From: Dunaliella salina
Lineage: Eukaryota; Chlorophyta; Chlorophyceae; Chlamydomonadales; Dunaliellaceae
Reading direction: 5' to 3'
NCBI GenBank assembly: GCA_002284615.2
Contig: MU069504.1
Span: 116,732 to 132,592 of the forward strand
DNA: 15,861 nucleotides
Positions 1 through 8,534 of this stretch are shown here, one piece after another. The notes under the pieces are model-generated. The model did no database searches and was not told the DNA's origin. It was given only the letters and a program-made list of their open reading frames with translations. Every line of letters starts with the position of its first letter. Within the stretch, counting starts at the first letter, position 1. The position numbers and the translations under genes were made by a program.

Positions 1-64
<64 letters not shown>

Positions 65-97
65 TGTGTGCGTGCGCGTGTGCGTGTGCATGTGCAT
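1..97. repeat. (TG)n microsatellite at window edge
   Basis: The first 60 bases are pure TG. The tract then degenerates through TTTG, CGTGCGCG and GCATG before entering the 29-bp array. It is cut by the window edge, so its true length is unknown. Alternating purine-pyrimidine sequence of this kind can adopt Z-DNA. Confidence 0.97.
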
Positions 98-915
98 GCC
101 ACAGCCACATGGCCCAGAGCGCACGGGCATTCGCAGCCGTACAGCCCGGAATGCATGTGCATCAGACACATTGCCTGCGTGCACCTGCATTACCCTCAAG
201 GCCCAGAGCGCGTGTGCATTACCCACGTGGTCCAGAGCGCGCGCGCCTCAGCCGCACAGCCCAGAATGCGCGCACATCAGCTGCATGGTCTGGAGTATGC
301 GCACATCACCCTCATGGCCCAAAATGCGTGCATATCAGCTGCATTGCTCAGCGTGCGCGCGCATTACTCTCATGGCCCAGAGTGCTCGCACATCAGCCGC
401 ATTACCCTCAAATGCCCGTGCGTCAGCCGCAAGGCCCAACGAGCATGCGCATCACCCTCATGGTCCAGAATGCATGCGCAGCAGCAGCATTGCCCCAAAT
501 GTCCATGCATCAGCCGCATTGCCCGGAATGCACGCGCATTAGTCGCATGTTCCAGTGTGCTCGCGCATTACCCTCGTGGCCCAGGGTGCTTGCGCATCGG
601 CCACGTTGCCCAGGAAGCGCGCGCATCGGCTGCATTGCCCAGAATGTGCGCGCATCAACCGCAAGGCAAAGAGTGTATGCACATCTCCCTCATGGCCCAC
701 AGTGCACGTGCTTCAGCCGAATAGCATAGAACGTGCGCGCATCAGCCGCATTAGCATGCCCAGTGTGCGCGCGCAATGACCCTCATGGCCCAGAGTGCGC
801 GCATCAGCTGCACAGCCCAGAATGTGTGCACATCAGCTACAAAGCCCAGAGTGTGTGCACATCAACCTCATGGCCCAGAGTATGCACATGAGCTGCATGG
901 TCCAGAGGTTAGATC
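94..915. repeat. 29-bp minisatellite, about 27 copies
   Basis: Degenerate tandem units of mostly 29 bp (range about 27-34) built on a core like CGCATCAGCCGCATTGCCCA followed by GAATGTGCG. Two subtypes partly alternate: one with CAGCCGCATTGCCCAG and one with CACCCTCATGGCCCAG. Because 29 is not a multiple of 3 and the plus strand of the unit has almost no stop codons, all three plus frames stay open for 178-241 codons. These frames are products of the repeat and show no protein features beyond cycling the same peptides. Confidence 0.93.
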
Positions 916-1221
916 GCTGCTCCTGTGCATGCATCAGCAGCGCAGCAACCACTTGGCAGAATGGTTGTGCCAAAAGTGCACCGAGAGAGCTGCTGGAAAA
1001 AAACTGCTAATGCGTTGCTCAAGAGCAGCTAAAACCTCGCTGGAGTTTACCCCATGAAGTGTGTGCAATCATGACCACAGACACTGACAGTGAGAAGAGT
1101 GCGAGATGATCTGGAGGAGTTACATGCATGTTGGCATCATTTGAGGCAAAGGTCACCCATCTAAACTCCACTTGGCCCACTGACCTGGCGCCAAAATCTA
1201 GGAATCTAGCTACGCTCTTAC
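916..1221. other. No recognisable feature
   Basis: Unique-looking sequence between the 29-bp array and the first candidate exon. I see no repeat, no coiled-coil exon and no RNA gene. It could be intron or the 3' flank of the minus-strand gene. Confidence 0.4.
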
Positions 1222-1266
1222 AGCACACTTTCCACCCTCTTCTCCAATCGATAGCTCATGTGAGTC
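1222..1266 (-). CDS. Candidate exon of the coiled-coil gene
   Basis: On the minus strand a CTGTTACTCAG acceptor is followed by 45 nt (15 codons, DSHELSIGEEGGKCA) and a GTAAGA donor. Phase 0 in and out is compatible with the phase-0 end of the exon at 1531-1459 upstream. Unlike the other exons it shows no heptad pattern, so only the splice-site quality and phase support it. If the donor is not used, the frame ends at a TAG four codons later, which would make this a possible terminal exon. I infer it weakly. Confidence 0.25.
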
Positions 1267-1376
1267 CTGAGTAACAGACTCCTCAAAATTCAAGTAAAGC
1301 AATATGTCAGCAAAAGCCCCCACGTTGCTCAGAAGCACGCAGCAAGCGTGCACAAGCAGCATCCAGACCCTTTCCA

Positions 1377-1377
1377 A

Positions 1378-1451
<74 letters not shown>
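1377..1451. repeat. (AC)n microsatellite next to a splice donor
   Basis: About 33 uninterrupted AC units preceded by ACATAC. In the minus-strand transcript it reads (UG)n and starts about 8 nt after the exon end at 1459, directly behind the GTGAGC donor. Confidence 0.97.
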
Positions 1452-1452
<1 letters not shown>

Positions 1453-1458
1453 GCTCAC

Positions 1459-1531
1459 CTCCACGGCCCGTTCCAGCTTGACGACATGCTTCTTCACCTT
1501 CTTCGCATCATCCCCAAGGCGTGTTATTGCA
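1459..1531 (-). CDS. Exon of coiled-coil protein gene
   Basis: A 73-nt exon bounded by a pyrimidine-rich acceptor ending CACTTGCACAG and a GTGAGC donor. It begins with one base (T) that completes a split codon. The preceding supported exon (6182-6043) ends in AG, so the junction makes AGT (Ser) and keeps frame. The remaining 24 codons read AITRLGDDAKKVKKHVVKLE plus RAVE. I2, L5, A9, V12, V16, L19 and V23 fall exactly on alternating 3-4 spacing, with lysines and acidic residues between, as in a canonical heptad coiled coil. It ends in phase 0. The intron behind it begins with (UG)n. No family can be named from this fragment. The protein is inferred to be a structural or scaffolding coiled-coil polypeptide. 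Confidence 0.7.
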
Positions 1532-1734
1532 CTGTGCAAGTGGCAGGAGGAAGCACAGCAGCACAGAGGGGTCAAGGCCGTTAACATCTCGAGCTCATGG
1601 ACTCCTGCTGCTGCTCATGTAGGGGAGGGATTGTTGCTGCAACAGCCCACTGATGCGCAGCAGCTGGAGCTGGTTGTCAAGCGGAAGGCTGTGGGCAGCA
1701 GAGGCGGGAGGGACAATAGCAGGAAGTGCCGCAT

Positions 1735-2245
1735 GGACCATGCGGCATGGTAGTAGGAAATGCCGCAAAGGCAGGAACTGTAGGCAGGAACTGTGTGCCC
1801 CAGAGGCAGGGATTGTAGGAACTGGTAGTAGGGACAACAGCAGGAAATGCTGCAAAGGTAGGAACTGTAGGCAGGAACTGTATGCCGCAGAGGCGGGAAC
1901 TGTAGGAGCTGGAAGTAGGAAATGCCACATGGACTATGCGGCATGGTAGTAGGAAATGTCGCAAAGGCAGGAACCGTAGGAATTGGTAATAGGAAAAATG
2001 CCGCATGGTAGTAGGAAATGCCGCAAAGGCAGGAACCGTAGGAATTGGTGGTAGGAAAAATGCCGCATGGTAGTAGGAAATGCCGCAAAGGCAGGAACTG
2101 TAGGCAGGAACTGTGTGCCGCAGAGGCAGGAACTGAAGGAACTGGTAGTAGGAAAAATGCCGCACGGTAGTAGGAAATACCGCAAAGGCAGGAACTGTGT
2201 GCTGCAGAGGCAGGAAGGCAGAAACGGGGCAGGGAATGTAGCAGC
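1735..2245. repeat. About 62-bp minisatellite (GGTAGTAGGAAATGCCGCAA family)
   Basis: Units contain GCATGGTAGTAGGAAATGCC, GCAAAGGCAGGAACTGTAGG and a variable tail. The clearest neighbouring units are 62 bp apart (near 2006 and 2067). Some units carry an extra GCAGGAACTGTGTGCCGCAG block, giving a composite structure. The purine-rich plus strand makes all three minus-strand frames open for long stretches (up to 254 codons of Pro, Phe, Leu, Thr and Ser-rich peptide). I treat these as artefacts of the repeat. Confidence 0.9.
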
Positions 2246-2283
2246 GGCGGGAGGGACAACAGTAGGAAATACCACGAAAGAAG

Positions 2284-2350
2284 GAAAAAAGAAAAAAGAA
2301 AAGTCTGCGCAAGCCAAAGGCCGCGTGCATTAAGGGAAGAACCCCTAACG
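2284..2350. repeat. Dispersed repeat, copy 1
   Basis: A purine tract followed by AAGTCTGCGCAAGCCAAAGG, a CGCGTGCATTAAGG block and CCCTAAC. A diverged second copy lies at 3021-3086, about 737 bp downstream, in the same orientation. Confidence 0.7.
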
Positions 2351-2765
2351 AAAGAAAGCTCAAGGGCGCTCCGGTGCATGTTTATGGGGTGTTATGGTGT
2401 ATGTTAGGGTGTGCATGTTATGGTGTGTTATGATGGTATGGTGTATGTTAGAGTGTGTACGCTATTGTACGGCTATGTGTATGTTGTGGTGTATGCTTGA
2501 CCTAGGCATTGGATGCCTGATCTTGCCTGACACCCTACCCACCTAAGCATACCCACTCAAGCACACCCACCCAAATGCCACAAAAGAAAGCTCAACGGAG
2601 GCTCTGGTGTGTGTTTATGGTGTGTTATGGTGTATGTTGGAGCGTGTGTGTCATGGTATGTAATGGCATTTTAGAGCTTGTTTGTTTTGGTGTATGTGTC
2701 ATTTGGTGTATGCTGGACAACGAAGACATTGAATGCCTAACCTTGCCTGCCATCCTAACCACACG
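2351..2765. repeat. 232-bp tandem duplication
   Basis: The segment starting AAAGAAAGCTCAAGGG at 2351 recurs as AAAGAAAGCTCAACGG at 2583. Both run through TTTATGG and GTGTTATGGTGTATGTT, then GTATGCT-GAC, ATTG-ATGCCT and CTTGCCTG. The second copy is shorter and diverged. Inside each copy the GTTATGGTGTATGTT motif is repeated again at short spacing. Confidence 0.75.
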
Positions 2766-2960
2766 AGCGCGATGGGTGGAGGAAGCCTAGCAAAGGCATT
2801 AATTGCCTGAAACCCTACCCGCCAAAGTGTGACGGGCGGAGGAAGCCTAGCAAAGACGTTGGCTGCCTGGGCTTGCCTGACCCTAACCACAAAAGTGTGA
2901 TGAACAGAGAAAGCCCAGCATCCTACCCACTTATGAGGTAAGGGTGGAGGAAGACAGTGG
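2766..2960. repeat. About 60-bp degenerate tandem repeat
   Basis: GAGGAAGCCTAGCAAAG occurs at 2779 and 2839 (60 bp apart), and a weaker GAGAAAGCCCAGC copy lies near 2907. Between them are TTGCCTG, CCCTAACC or CCCTACCC, and AAAGTGTGA. The unit shares the CTTGCCTG and CCCTA parts with the preceding 232-bp duplication. Confidence 0.7.
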
Positions 2961-3020
2961 ATGCCTGTTGTTGGCAGTCATCCCATCCAGCCCATCTAAG
3001 TGGGCATGTAGCCAAGAATT

Positions 3021-3086
3021 AGGGAAAGAGAAGAGAAAGTCTGGGCAGGTCAGAGGCCGCATGCATTAAGGAAGGTTCCTTAACTG
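3021..3086. repeat. Dispersed repeat, copy 2
   Basis: Purine-rich AGGGAAAGAGAAGAGAAAGT followed by CTGGGCAGGTCAGAGGCCGC and ATGCATTAAGGAAGG. It is homologous to 2284-2350 with scattered substitutions. Confidence 0.7.
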
Positions 3087-3214
3087 GCAAGCTAGCAAAG
3101 GCCTCACCATGTGGCCAAGGAGAAACTGCCGCAGAAGATAAGGGCGCTTCGCAGTGCATAACAATCTGAGATCGCAGCTGACAGTGGGATGCGATGAAAC
3201 CCAAGCATTATGCT

Positions 3215-3520
3215 TTATCTGCTACTCTATTTTTATGATCAGGCCAGCAGTCAATCGTCTTGACTGGAGGCCTTGTTACCTCTATCTGCTACTCATTCTG
3301 CATGCTTGACTGTGTCAACGCATTGGTTGTTATGAATGTCTGGCATTTACTTATTTGCTTTTTGTACCTGCTATCAATCCTGCATGCCTGAATGTCTGAA
3401 TCTTCCTGTGATTTCTCTGCTGTTTACCCTGCATGTCTGAACGTGTCAATCTTTTCGTAATTTATCAGCTGCTTATCTTGCATGCCTGAATTTGTCAATG
3501 CGTAAATTGCTATTTGTAAG
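3215..3520. repeat. Degenerate 50-70 bp repeats
   Basis: Four to five diverged copies of a unit with CTGCT-CTC or CTGTTTAC, then CTGCATGCCTGAATGTGTCA, and sometimes ATGCGTAAATTGCTATT with TGGCATTTA. Copies start near 3217, 3284, 3368, 3418 and 3467. No coding potential is seen. Confidence 0.65.
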
Positions 3521-4380
3521 TGGCATTTAACCATTTGCAAGTCACATCTACTACCGTAGTGGAACTTCATCACTACGCAACATTTAAAGTTTTTTGGGCA
3601 ATGCGTAATGCTTTGATAATTTTGGAGGGGTGCGTATTGGGTGCACAATGGTGAAAATAAATGGCCAATATGAGGTGAGTATAAAAAACGTAATGGTGTT
3701 AATAATTAAAAATTTTCGACGGAGAGGTCCATGCTTGCAATGGAAGGTGCTCGATAGGGAGAGCGGGCGCAAGGTCAACGGGGACCCGAGTCTGAACAGA
3801 CCATGCAACCCGCAGCACCAGACGGGCCAAAGTGAGCCACAAGCCAGCATGACAGCTGCGGAACAGCAGGCATCATCACCTTATTAGGCCTGCCATCTTT
3901 AATATGCCACTGTGAGGTCAGCAGCGTAACCCTTGGACTTGTATGCCTCGCTGTGTGTTGTGGAATGGGCATGGGCATGTCTGTGCATCTGTTTCATGGA
4001 CATTCCTCTTGCAAAGGTGCTTCTTGAGGGGTGGATGGAGAAGGGCGTAAAGGGGAGTGCGCAGGGTGAATTTGCTGCTCAGCTGCCCATGGAGTGCGTG
4101 ATGGGGGCACTAAACAGGGAGAAAAAGGGCTTTGGCTGGAAGGAAGGTTGCGCAATGAAGGTGCGCAGAGTGAAAATAAAATTTGCTTGGCTGCCAACAT
4201 GGATGCGTAATGGGGGTGCGCAAAGCAAGAATAAAATCTGCATGGCTGTCAAAAAGGTTGCGTAATGGCTGCGTAATGCAAACATTTAATTCAAAAAAAT
4301 TGGGGGTGCGTCGTGGTCACATTCCACCATGGTACTCATCCTGCAAGCCTGAACGAATCCATTGCACTTTTTTCTCCGTA
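3521..4380. other. Non-coding stretch with a scattered GTGCGCA repeat
   Basis: No gene is supported. A degenerate motif of the form GTGCGCA, GTGAAAATAAA, TTTGCTTGG and CTGCC recurs near 3630, 4057, 4161 and 4216, with a weaker copy near 4937. The clearest pair is 55 bp apart. The open frame at 3630-3887 (+) has no recognisable domain, and its GTGAGT looks accidental. The block most likely lies in an intron of the minus-strand gene. Confidence 0.5.
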
Positions 4381-5255
4381 GCTTAAAATAGATTCCAGAA
4401 AGTACAAGACTCAAACTTTTAGGTTGGACTTTGATTATTGGAACTGTTTGCTGGCGCTGATGGCGATCTCATACCAAGAGCCTGGCAACTAAATCATCCA
4501 GCACTGTATAAGTAGACATTTTTTGCAGCAAACATGTGCTGATGCCTAAAACAAAATGAAAGCTTTGCCATACAAAAGAAAGGGGCTGTGTAGGAATTCT
4601 TGGGTGAGCCCAAACTACGGAACAGCTTTTTGATCACGTCGCAAATATGAGGTTTTTGGGGCAATGCGCACCTCTTCATCAACTACTTGAAGGAGTGCAC
4701 GGTGGGTGTGCAGTATGCAAAACAAATGGGCGGGATGAGGTGCTTGAAGGGTGCACATTGGAAAACACAAGGGTAGGGAGGAGAAACAGGGGTGCCCTGG
4801 GATGGAAAGCATTGTGAAGCAAGCATATTAAGTCATTTGAGCAGAAAGTGTCTTGGCATTACACTCAACATGCTGCATGATGGAGGGCTGCAACATTGAT
4901 TTGCCTTTAAGCTGATAAGGGAGGTGCGTAAACAAAGGATGCGCAATACAGATCTGCCACTCAGCTGCCAAGGAGAATGCGCAATTAAGGGAAAAGTAGG
5001 AACTGGGAAGACAATTGCACAATGGGAAACTCAATACAAGAAATGCAGCTACATGGCGGTCAGGAGTCTCTACGAAATAAAAAAAAAGCCTGGATAGCCT
5101 GTTTACAATCTATCATCTTCATTCTTGCATGATGCGTCGACCATGGGCTCATTGGCAATGGCTATGCGGCCACAATTATTGCAAGTGGGCTCCTGTCCAC
5201 TGATGCTTCAATTCTGTCAATCTCCTTCGGCCTGCGCAGACCTCTCTGCTTCTAA
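4381..5255. other. Intron-like stretch without a supported gene
   Basis: No repeat array, RNA gene or convincing exon. Short peptides with some coiled-coil character appear on the minus strand at 5150-5255, but they need a frameshift and lack a GT donor, so they were not annotated. Confidence 0.4.
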
Positions 5256-5406
5256 CGTAGCTGCACGACCAGTTTGGAAATTAATTAATTCCGGGGCATT
5301 CGAACCCCCAAATTCGAAATCTCTAATTAATTATTGCCTGAGCTTTTGGGTTTCATTCGAATTAAAAAATAATTAATCTCGGGGCTGAAAAGGGCAAGTG
5401 CTAAAA

Positions 5407-5589
5407 ATGGCCTCACAGGCCCCCAGCCCAAGGTCCCGCCCCTTAGCTAAGTGGCTGAAGCCTGTAACCCCCGCCCAGCAGCTCCGAGCAACCCATAACA
5501 AGCTGGCCAAGGCCAAGAAGGACAATAAGGGGCAGCCAGTACAGCAGAAGAACCCTGTGGGCGTCCGGACCTGGAGGACCTCGAGGTGA
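5407..5589 (+). CDS. Possible small basic ORF inside the TIR element
   Basis: From the ATG at 5407 the frame runs 60 codons to a TGA. It is rich in Lys, Arg, Ala, Gln and Pro, with a stretch like NKLAKAKKDNKGQPVQQK, and carries no recognised domain. GC content is higher than in the AT-rich arms around it. A GTGACA at the end (TCGAG, then GTGACA) could act as a donor. A CTCTTCTCAG acceptor at 5730 begins a second open stretch, but that join hits a stop, so a spliced gene is not supported. It may be a captured host fragment or chance. Confidence 0.25.
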   Translation: MASQAPSPRSRPLAKWLKPVTPAQQLRATHNKLAKAKKDNKGQPVQQKNPVGVRTWRTSR

Positions 5590-5606
5590 CAGCTGGTTGA
5601 TGTTGC

Positions 5607-5660
5607 ATGCATGGGCTCCAATGTTTCTGCATGGGCTCCAGTGTTTGTGCATGGGCTTTA
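5607..5660. repeat. 20-bp direct repeat, three copies
   Basis: GCATGGGCTCCAATGTTTCT, GCATGGGCTCCAGTGTTTGT and a truncated GCATGGGCTTTACGG lie head to tail within the core of the TIR element. Confidence 0.7.
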
Positions 5661-5769
5661 CGGTAGTGACAGCTTGTGGATTGCTGAGGGTTGGATGCTG
5701 ACGGTGAGGTTTGCTCTTCTCAGGGAGCTAAAATGCGCCTGAGCCCCTCCAGCCCCCAGCCCCTGAGTA

Positions 5770-5845
5770 GGAGCAGCAGCAGCAGAAACAGCAGCAGGGA
5801 CAGCAGCAGCGGAAGCAATAGGGACAGCAGCAGCAGTCCTTGCAG
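5770..5845. repeat. CAG-type trinucleotide-rich tract
   Basis: Interrupted AGCAGC runs with GAAACAGCAGC and GGACAGCAGC. Read on the plus strand they give a Ser/Arg-rich open frame ending at 5873. I take it as low-complexity sequence, because no start or splice partner is supported. Confidence 0.75.
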
Positions 5846-6042
5846 CAAGATTCAAATTGGGCATTCGTACTAAGAAATTAAAGCCAGCCGTGAGCCATTC
5901 GAACCCTTCGAAGTACTCTTCGAACTGAAATCTTTACTCCTGGACATTCGAATTAAGCCGTTCGAAGTAGTAAAATTAATCATTTTGGGGAGACCCTTCG
6001 AAATGGTCGTGCAGCTACGGTATTCCATTCTGTCAAACTCAC

Positions 6043-6182
6043 CTGGAAAGCCCATCTACCGATCTATTGATTGTGTCCGTCATGCCTTCTGCAGAATTGG
6101 ACATGCTGGTTGACAGCGCAGTCATTGTCCTTTCAAGGCCTTCGATCTTGGCTGCTGTTGCTGCATCTGCTGTGCTGCAAGC
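6043..6182 (-). CDS. Exon of coiled-coil protein gene
   Basis: A 140-nt exon. The acceptor TTCTTTTTTCCTCGCGCAG has a strong pyrimidine tract, and the donor is a consensus GTGAGT after TCCAG. It encodes 46 complete residues, starting ACSTADAATAAKIEGLERTM and ending VDGLS, plus two bases (AG) of a split codon. I13, L16, M20, L23, M27, S30 and M34 follow 3-4 heptad spacing, with a further L45. The acidic and basic residues fall between them, and there is no Pro and little aromatic content. Phase is 0 in and 2 out, which fits the one-base start of the exon at 1531-1459. This is the best splice-site pair in the window. The TIR element lies 24 nt behind the exon end. Confidence 0.75.
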
Positions 6183-6569
6183 CTGCGCGAGGAAAAAAGA
6201 ACAAGGATGTGATGAGCTTCCCGCGAAAAAAATTTTCAGGTAACGAGCATGAAGGAACAATTTGTTGAGCATGCACTTGCCTCATCAAGCAGGCACAGGA
6301 AAGGAACAAGGACCACAATTACCAAAATTCCCCTTGCATTCAGGAAAGACTTCCCTAACTAGCAAGCATGTCAACATTTCTCAAAAAGCAGATACACACG
6401 GTCTGGCAGACAGGGCAGCACCTGCTTGGTTGCGGCAATTTACTTGAATGATTGCCAACAAGGCCAACAAGCTGATTCATCCATTTTGGAACTCAGAAGC
6501 TGCTCATTTACTGCGCAAGTCAAAGCTTCTAACCACACAACGCAGCTTCGGGTGCTAAGCTTCGCCCGC
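6183..6569. other. Intron-like stretch, nothing recognised
   Basis: It holds the pyrimidine tract and acceptor of the exon at 6182-6043 at its left edge. The remainder shows no repeat and no supported exon on either strand. Confidence 0.4.
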
Positions 6570-6875
6570 AGCCTGACTGTCCCGTGCCGTACCATACAAA
6601 AGCACACAACTTTCTAGGTCACCTGCCTACTCACAAATGCAATTGACAGATGCACAATCCATATGTCACCTGAGCAGACCATGCCACGCCATGTTGTGCA
6701 CGCTTTCCAGAAAAGCTGTCTCCTCACAAATGCGAGTCAGATGCATGCTTCACATGCAACCTGACTGTGCCATGCCACGCCACGCAACATCCAAATCAGT
6801 TGCCTACGCACAAATGTGAATGGCAGATGCATGCTTCATGCGAAGCCTGAACAGGCCATGCCAAGGCATGTTATG
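6570..6875. repeat. About 90-bp degenerate tandem repeat
   Basis: Three full units and one partial unit, starting near 6578, 6671, 6759 and 6846. Shared parts are CCTGACTGTGCCATGCCACG, CTCACAAATG and CAGATGCATGCTTCATGC. No coding frame is conserved between units. Confidence 0.75.
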
Positions 6876-7087
6876 TAAGCCCACCAGCGCACTTGTTGGC
6901 AACTTCACCCTAAGTCCACTTCACACTGCCAGAGGACCGTTCCTGAAAACGCTCGGTTTCTGGCCTACGTAGACTTTCCTTATTCATTTTTCAGAGGACC
7001 TGGTCCCCACCCCGGAAACATCTCCACCTGAGTCTTGCCATCCTCTGGGATAAACACCCAACAGCTTTTGCTCCTCTTGGCACAGAC

Positions 7088-7201
7088 CTGCATGTGGTTC
7101 CGCAGCTTCATGGCCACGCTGTTTGCGGCCATGGCAGAAGCTTCCACACTCGATGCAGATGCCGAGCTCTCAGCACGTATGCACGCAACATCTTGTTCCA
7201 A
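7088..7201 (-). CDS. Exon of coiled-coil protein gene
   Basis: A 114-nt, 38-codon exon with phase 0 in and out. The acceptor is CCTGTCCACGACAG and the donor GTCTGT, which is weak at positions +3 to +5. Translation begins LEQDVACIRAESSASASSVE and ends KLRNHMQ. L1, V5, I8, S12, S15, V19, S22, A26, V29, L33 and H36 lie on continuous 4-3 heptad spacing, so the strand, frame and boundaries make sense together. It is the innermost member of an array of decayed copies (7202-7610) that repeat its acceptor and first codons. The serine and alanine-rich middle would make a weak or kinked coil. Confidence 0.6.
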
Positions 7202-7610
7202 CTGTCGTGGACAGGACACACGCAAACAAGCATTTAGAGCGGCCATGGTAGAAGCTTTCACACTTGATGCTGATGTGCTCTCAGCCCACATGCACGCAAC
7301 ATCATGTTGCGTGCAAGATGATCTTGTTCCAACTGTTATAATCAAGGTGGTGGAGGGGGCACATGGCTCTTTTTTGAGACAATGTGTCTCCTCTTCCTTA
7401 ATTGATGTAGGGAGAGTTTCTCTGCCTACGTAGTTTTTCTTTTTCTTTTTCTTAATCAAGGCACAGGGCACAGGCAAACAAGAATGAAGCCGTGGTCCCC
7501 CTGTGTATGCACTCAACATCTTGTGCTAACTGTTGTGGACAAGGCGTGACCATCTGTGTGTATGCATGCAACACCTCGTTCCAACTGTTGTGGACAGGGC
7601 GCAGGCAAAC
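7202..7610 (-). pseudogene. Array of decayed copies of the 7201-7088 exon
   Basis: Three further copies of the acceptor plus exon start lie upstream in transcript order. Their acceptor junctions are at 7332, 7529 and 7584, each with ACAG before TTGGAACAAG, TTAGCACAAG or TTGGAACGAG. The copy at 7332 keeps most of the exon but has an approximately 20-nt internal insertion that breaks the heptad frame. The copies at 7529 and 7584 keep only about 30 nt. Upstream of two of the copies is the same TTGTTTGCCTG and CCTGTCC block. Any of the AGs could in principle compete as a 3' splice site. Confidence 0.65.
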
Positions 7611-8534
7611 AAGTTCTGAGGCAGCGAGTTCATCTTTGCAACCTCTTAAGTTATAGCGTAGTAATTATGCCATTCTGACTGATGGCTCCATTGTTGTGAA
7701 CCTTGTAAACCTTGCTTACGTTGTCACCCTCATCTTTGCAAAGCTGTCACAGCCAGCATGCAGATGTCACAGCCAGCATGAGCACTGCAAACATGGAAAG
7801 AAAAGAAAAGAAAAGAAAAACTGCGCAACGCGAAGCAAACATGGCTTAACCTGGTTGAGTAAGTATGACCTTCACAATGAGAGCTGGCTGTGTAAGCGTG
7901 CCTTGTGATAATGCCTTGCTGCAACACCCTGTGATAAGTGACGGGCACAATACTGTGTATGCCTATACAAGGGCATGTTAGCGTGATCAAACCCAGGACC
8001 TCTGCAAAGATCCTGGAGGGCCACTGCACCACGCAGTTCTGCCCCTACATAACAAATATAGCCATAATGCCCTGCCAACGCCTGGCGACAATGCCTGGCG
8101 ATGAAGGATTGCTCTTGCCAGTGGGACCTAAATATTGCAAATCAACACTTTTTTTGGCCAACACTGCACCGCAGCCCTGTTACAAGAGCATAGCCCCATT
8201 CCGTCACAAGAGCAGAACTGGCTTTCACCTGACCCAGCTGACAGGGCTTTCCTGCCTTGGCTGCAGTCTTTTTCCCAAAGCGGCTGAAGAGCGTCTGAGC
8301 CTTCACCTCTGAGCGCACTCAGCTCAGCAGAGCCCTCAAGGCCCTCACCAACTGATAGCAACATTGATTTCAAGTTTTAATGCATGCATGCTTTGCGTAT
8401 TTGCGGGGTTGCTCAGCCTGATGAGCATCTCCACGGATGATATCAACAAGCGTTGCAAGCACGGAATGCAAAAATGATTTGCAGGTGTGCTAGGATGCTC
8501 AGCCTGAGGTTCTCCTCCACAGGAGGGGCCTTAC
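7611..8534. other. Intron-like stretch, no supported gene
   Basis: Contains a short (AAAAG)n run at about 7796-7819 and a small duplicated CACAGCCAGCATG motif near 7748-7780. Open frames here lack domain features. The minus-strand frame at 8128-8373 would give a phase-1 exon that conflicts with the chain of phase-0 exons. Confidence 0.4.

Larger units (their letters stand above)
5256..6019. mobile_element. 764-bp element with 16-bp terminal inverted repeats
   Basis: CGTAGCTGCACGACCA at 5256-5271 is matched perfectly by its reverse complement at 6004-6019. The two subterminal arms are AT-rich and carry nine TTCGAA palindromes: three at 5299, 5313 and 5356, and six at 5898, 5907, 5919, 5947, 5961 and 5997. 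The arms also contain TTAATTAATT-type runs. The core (5390-5870) is GC-richer. No clear target-site duplication flanks the ends. This layout resembles a non-autonomous DNA transposon. The family is not identified and the mobile nature is inferred. It sits just behind the donor of the exon at 6182-6043, in the intron. Confidence 0.6.

Noticed and set aside
2..729. Three overlapping plus-strand ORFs of 178-241 codons
   Set aside because: They are three readings of the TG tract and the 29-bp minisatellite. The peptides repeat with the array and no frame is favoured.
1615..2379. Minus-strand ORFs of 254, 228 and 127 codons, Pro/Phe/Leu-rich, resembling a membrane or wall protein
   Set aside because: All three minus frames are open because the roughly 62-bp repeat lacks stops on that strand. 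The apparent hydrophobic segments are translations of GCATTTCCTACTACC-type repeats.
2395..2900. Telomere-like CCCTAAC and TTAGGG motifs
   Set aside because: They occur singly, inside longer 60-bp and 232-bp units, and never as a tandem array.
3630..3887. Plus-strand 85-codon ORF with an internal GTGAGT
   Set aside because: There is no domain, no upstream exon and no matching acceptor. The composition is mixed, and the reading is not supported by neighbouring features.
5150..5255. Coiled-coil-like peptides on the minus strand (LEAERSAQAE and EIDRIEASVDR)
   Set aside because: They lie in different frames with stops, and no GT donor follows. They may be a relic exon, but I cannot support it.
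8128..8373. Minus-strand ORF with Glu/Leu/Ser-rich start, considered as another coiled-coil exon
   Set aside because: The splice sites that could bound it imply phase 1 in and out, which conflicts with the phase-0 exons on both sides. There is no heptad pattern.
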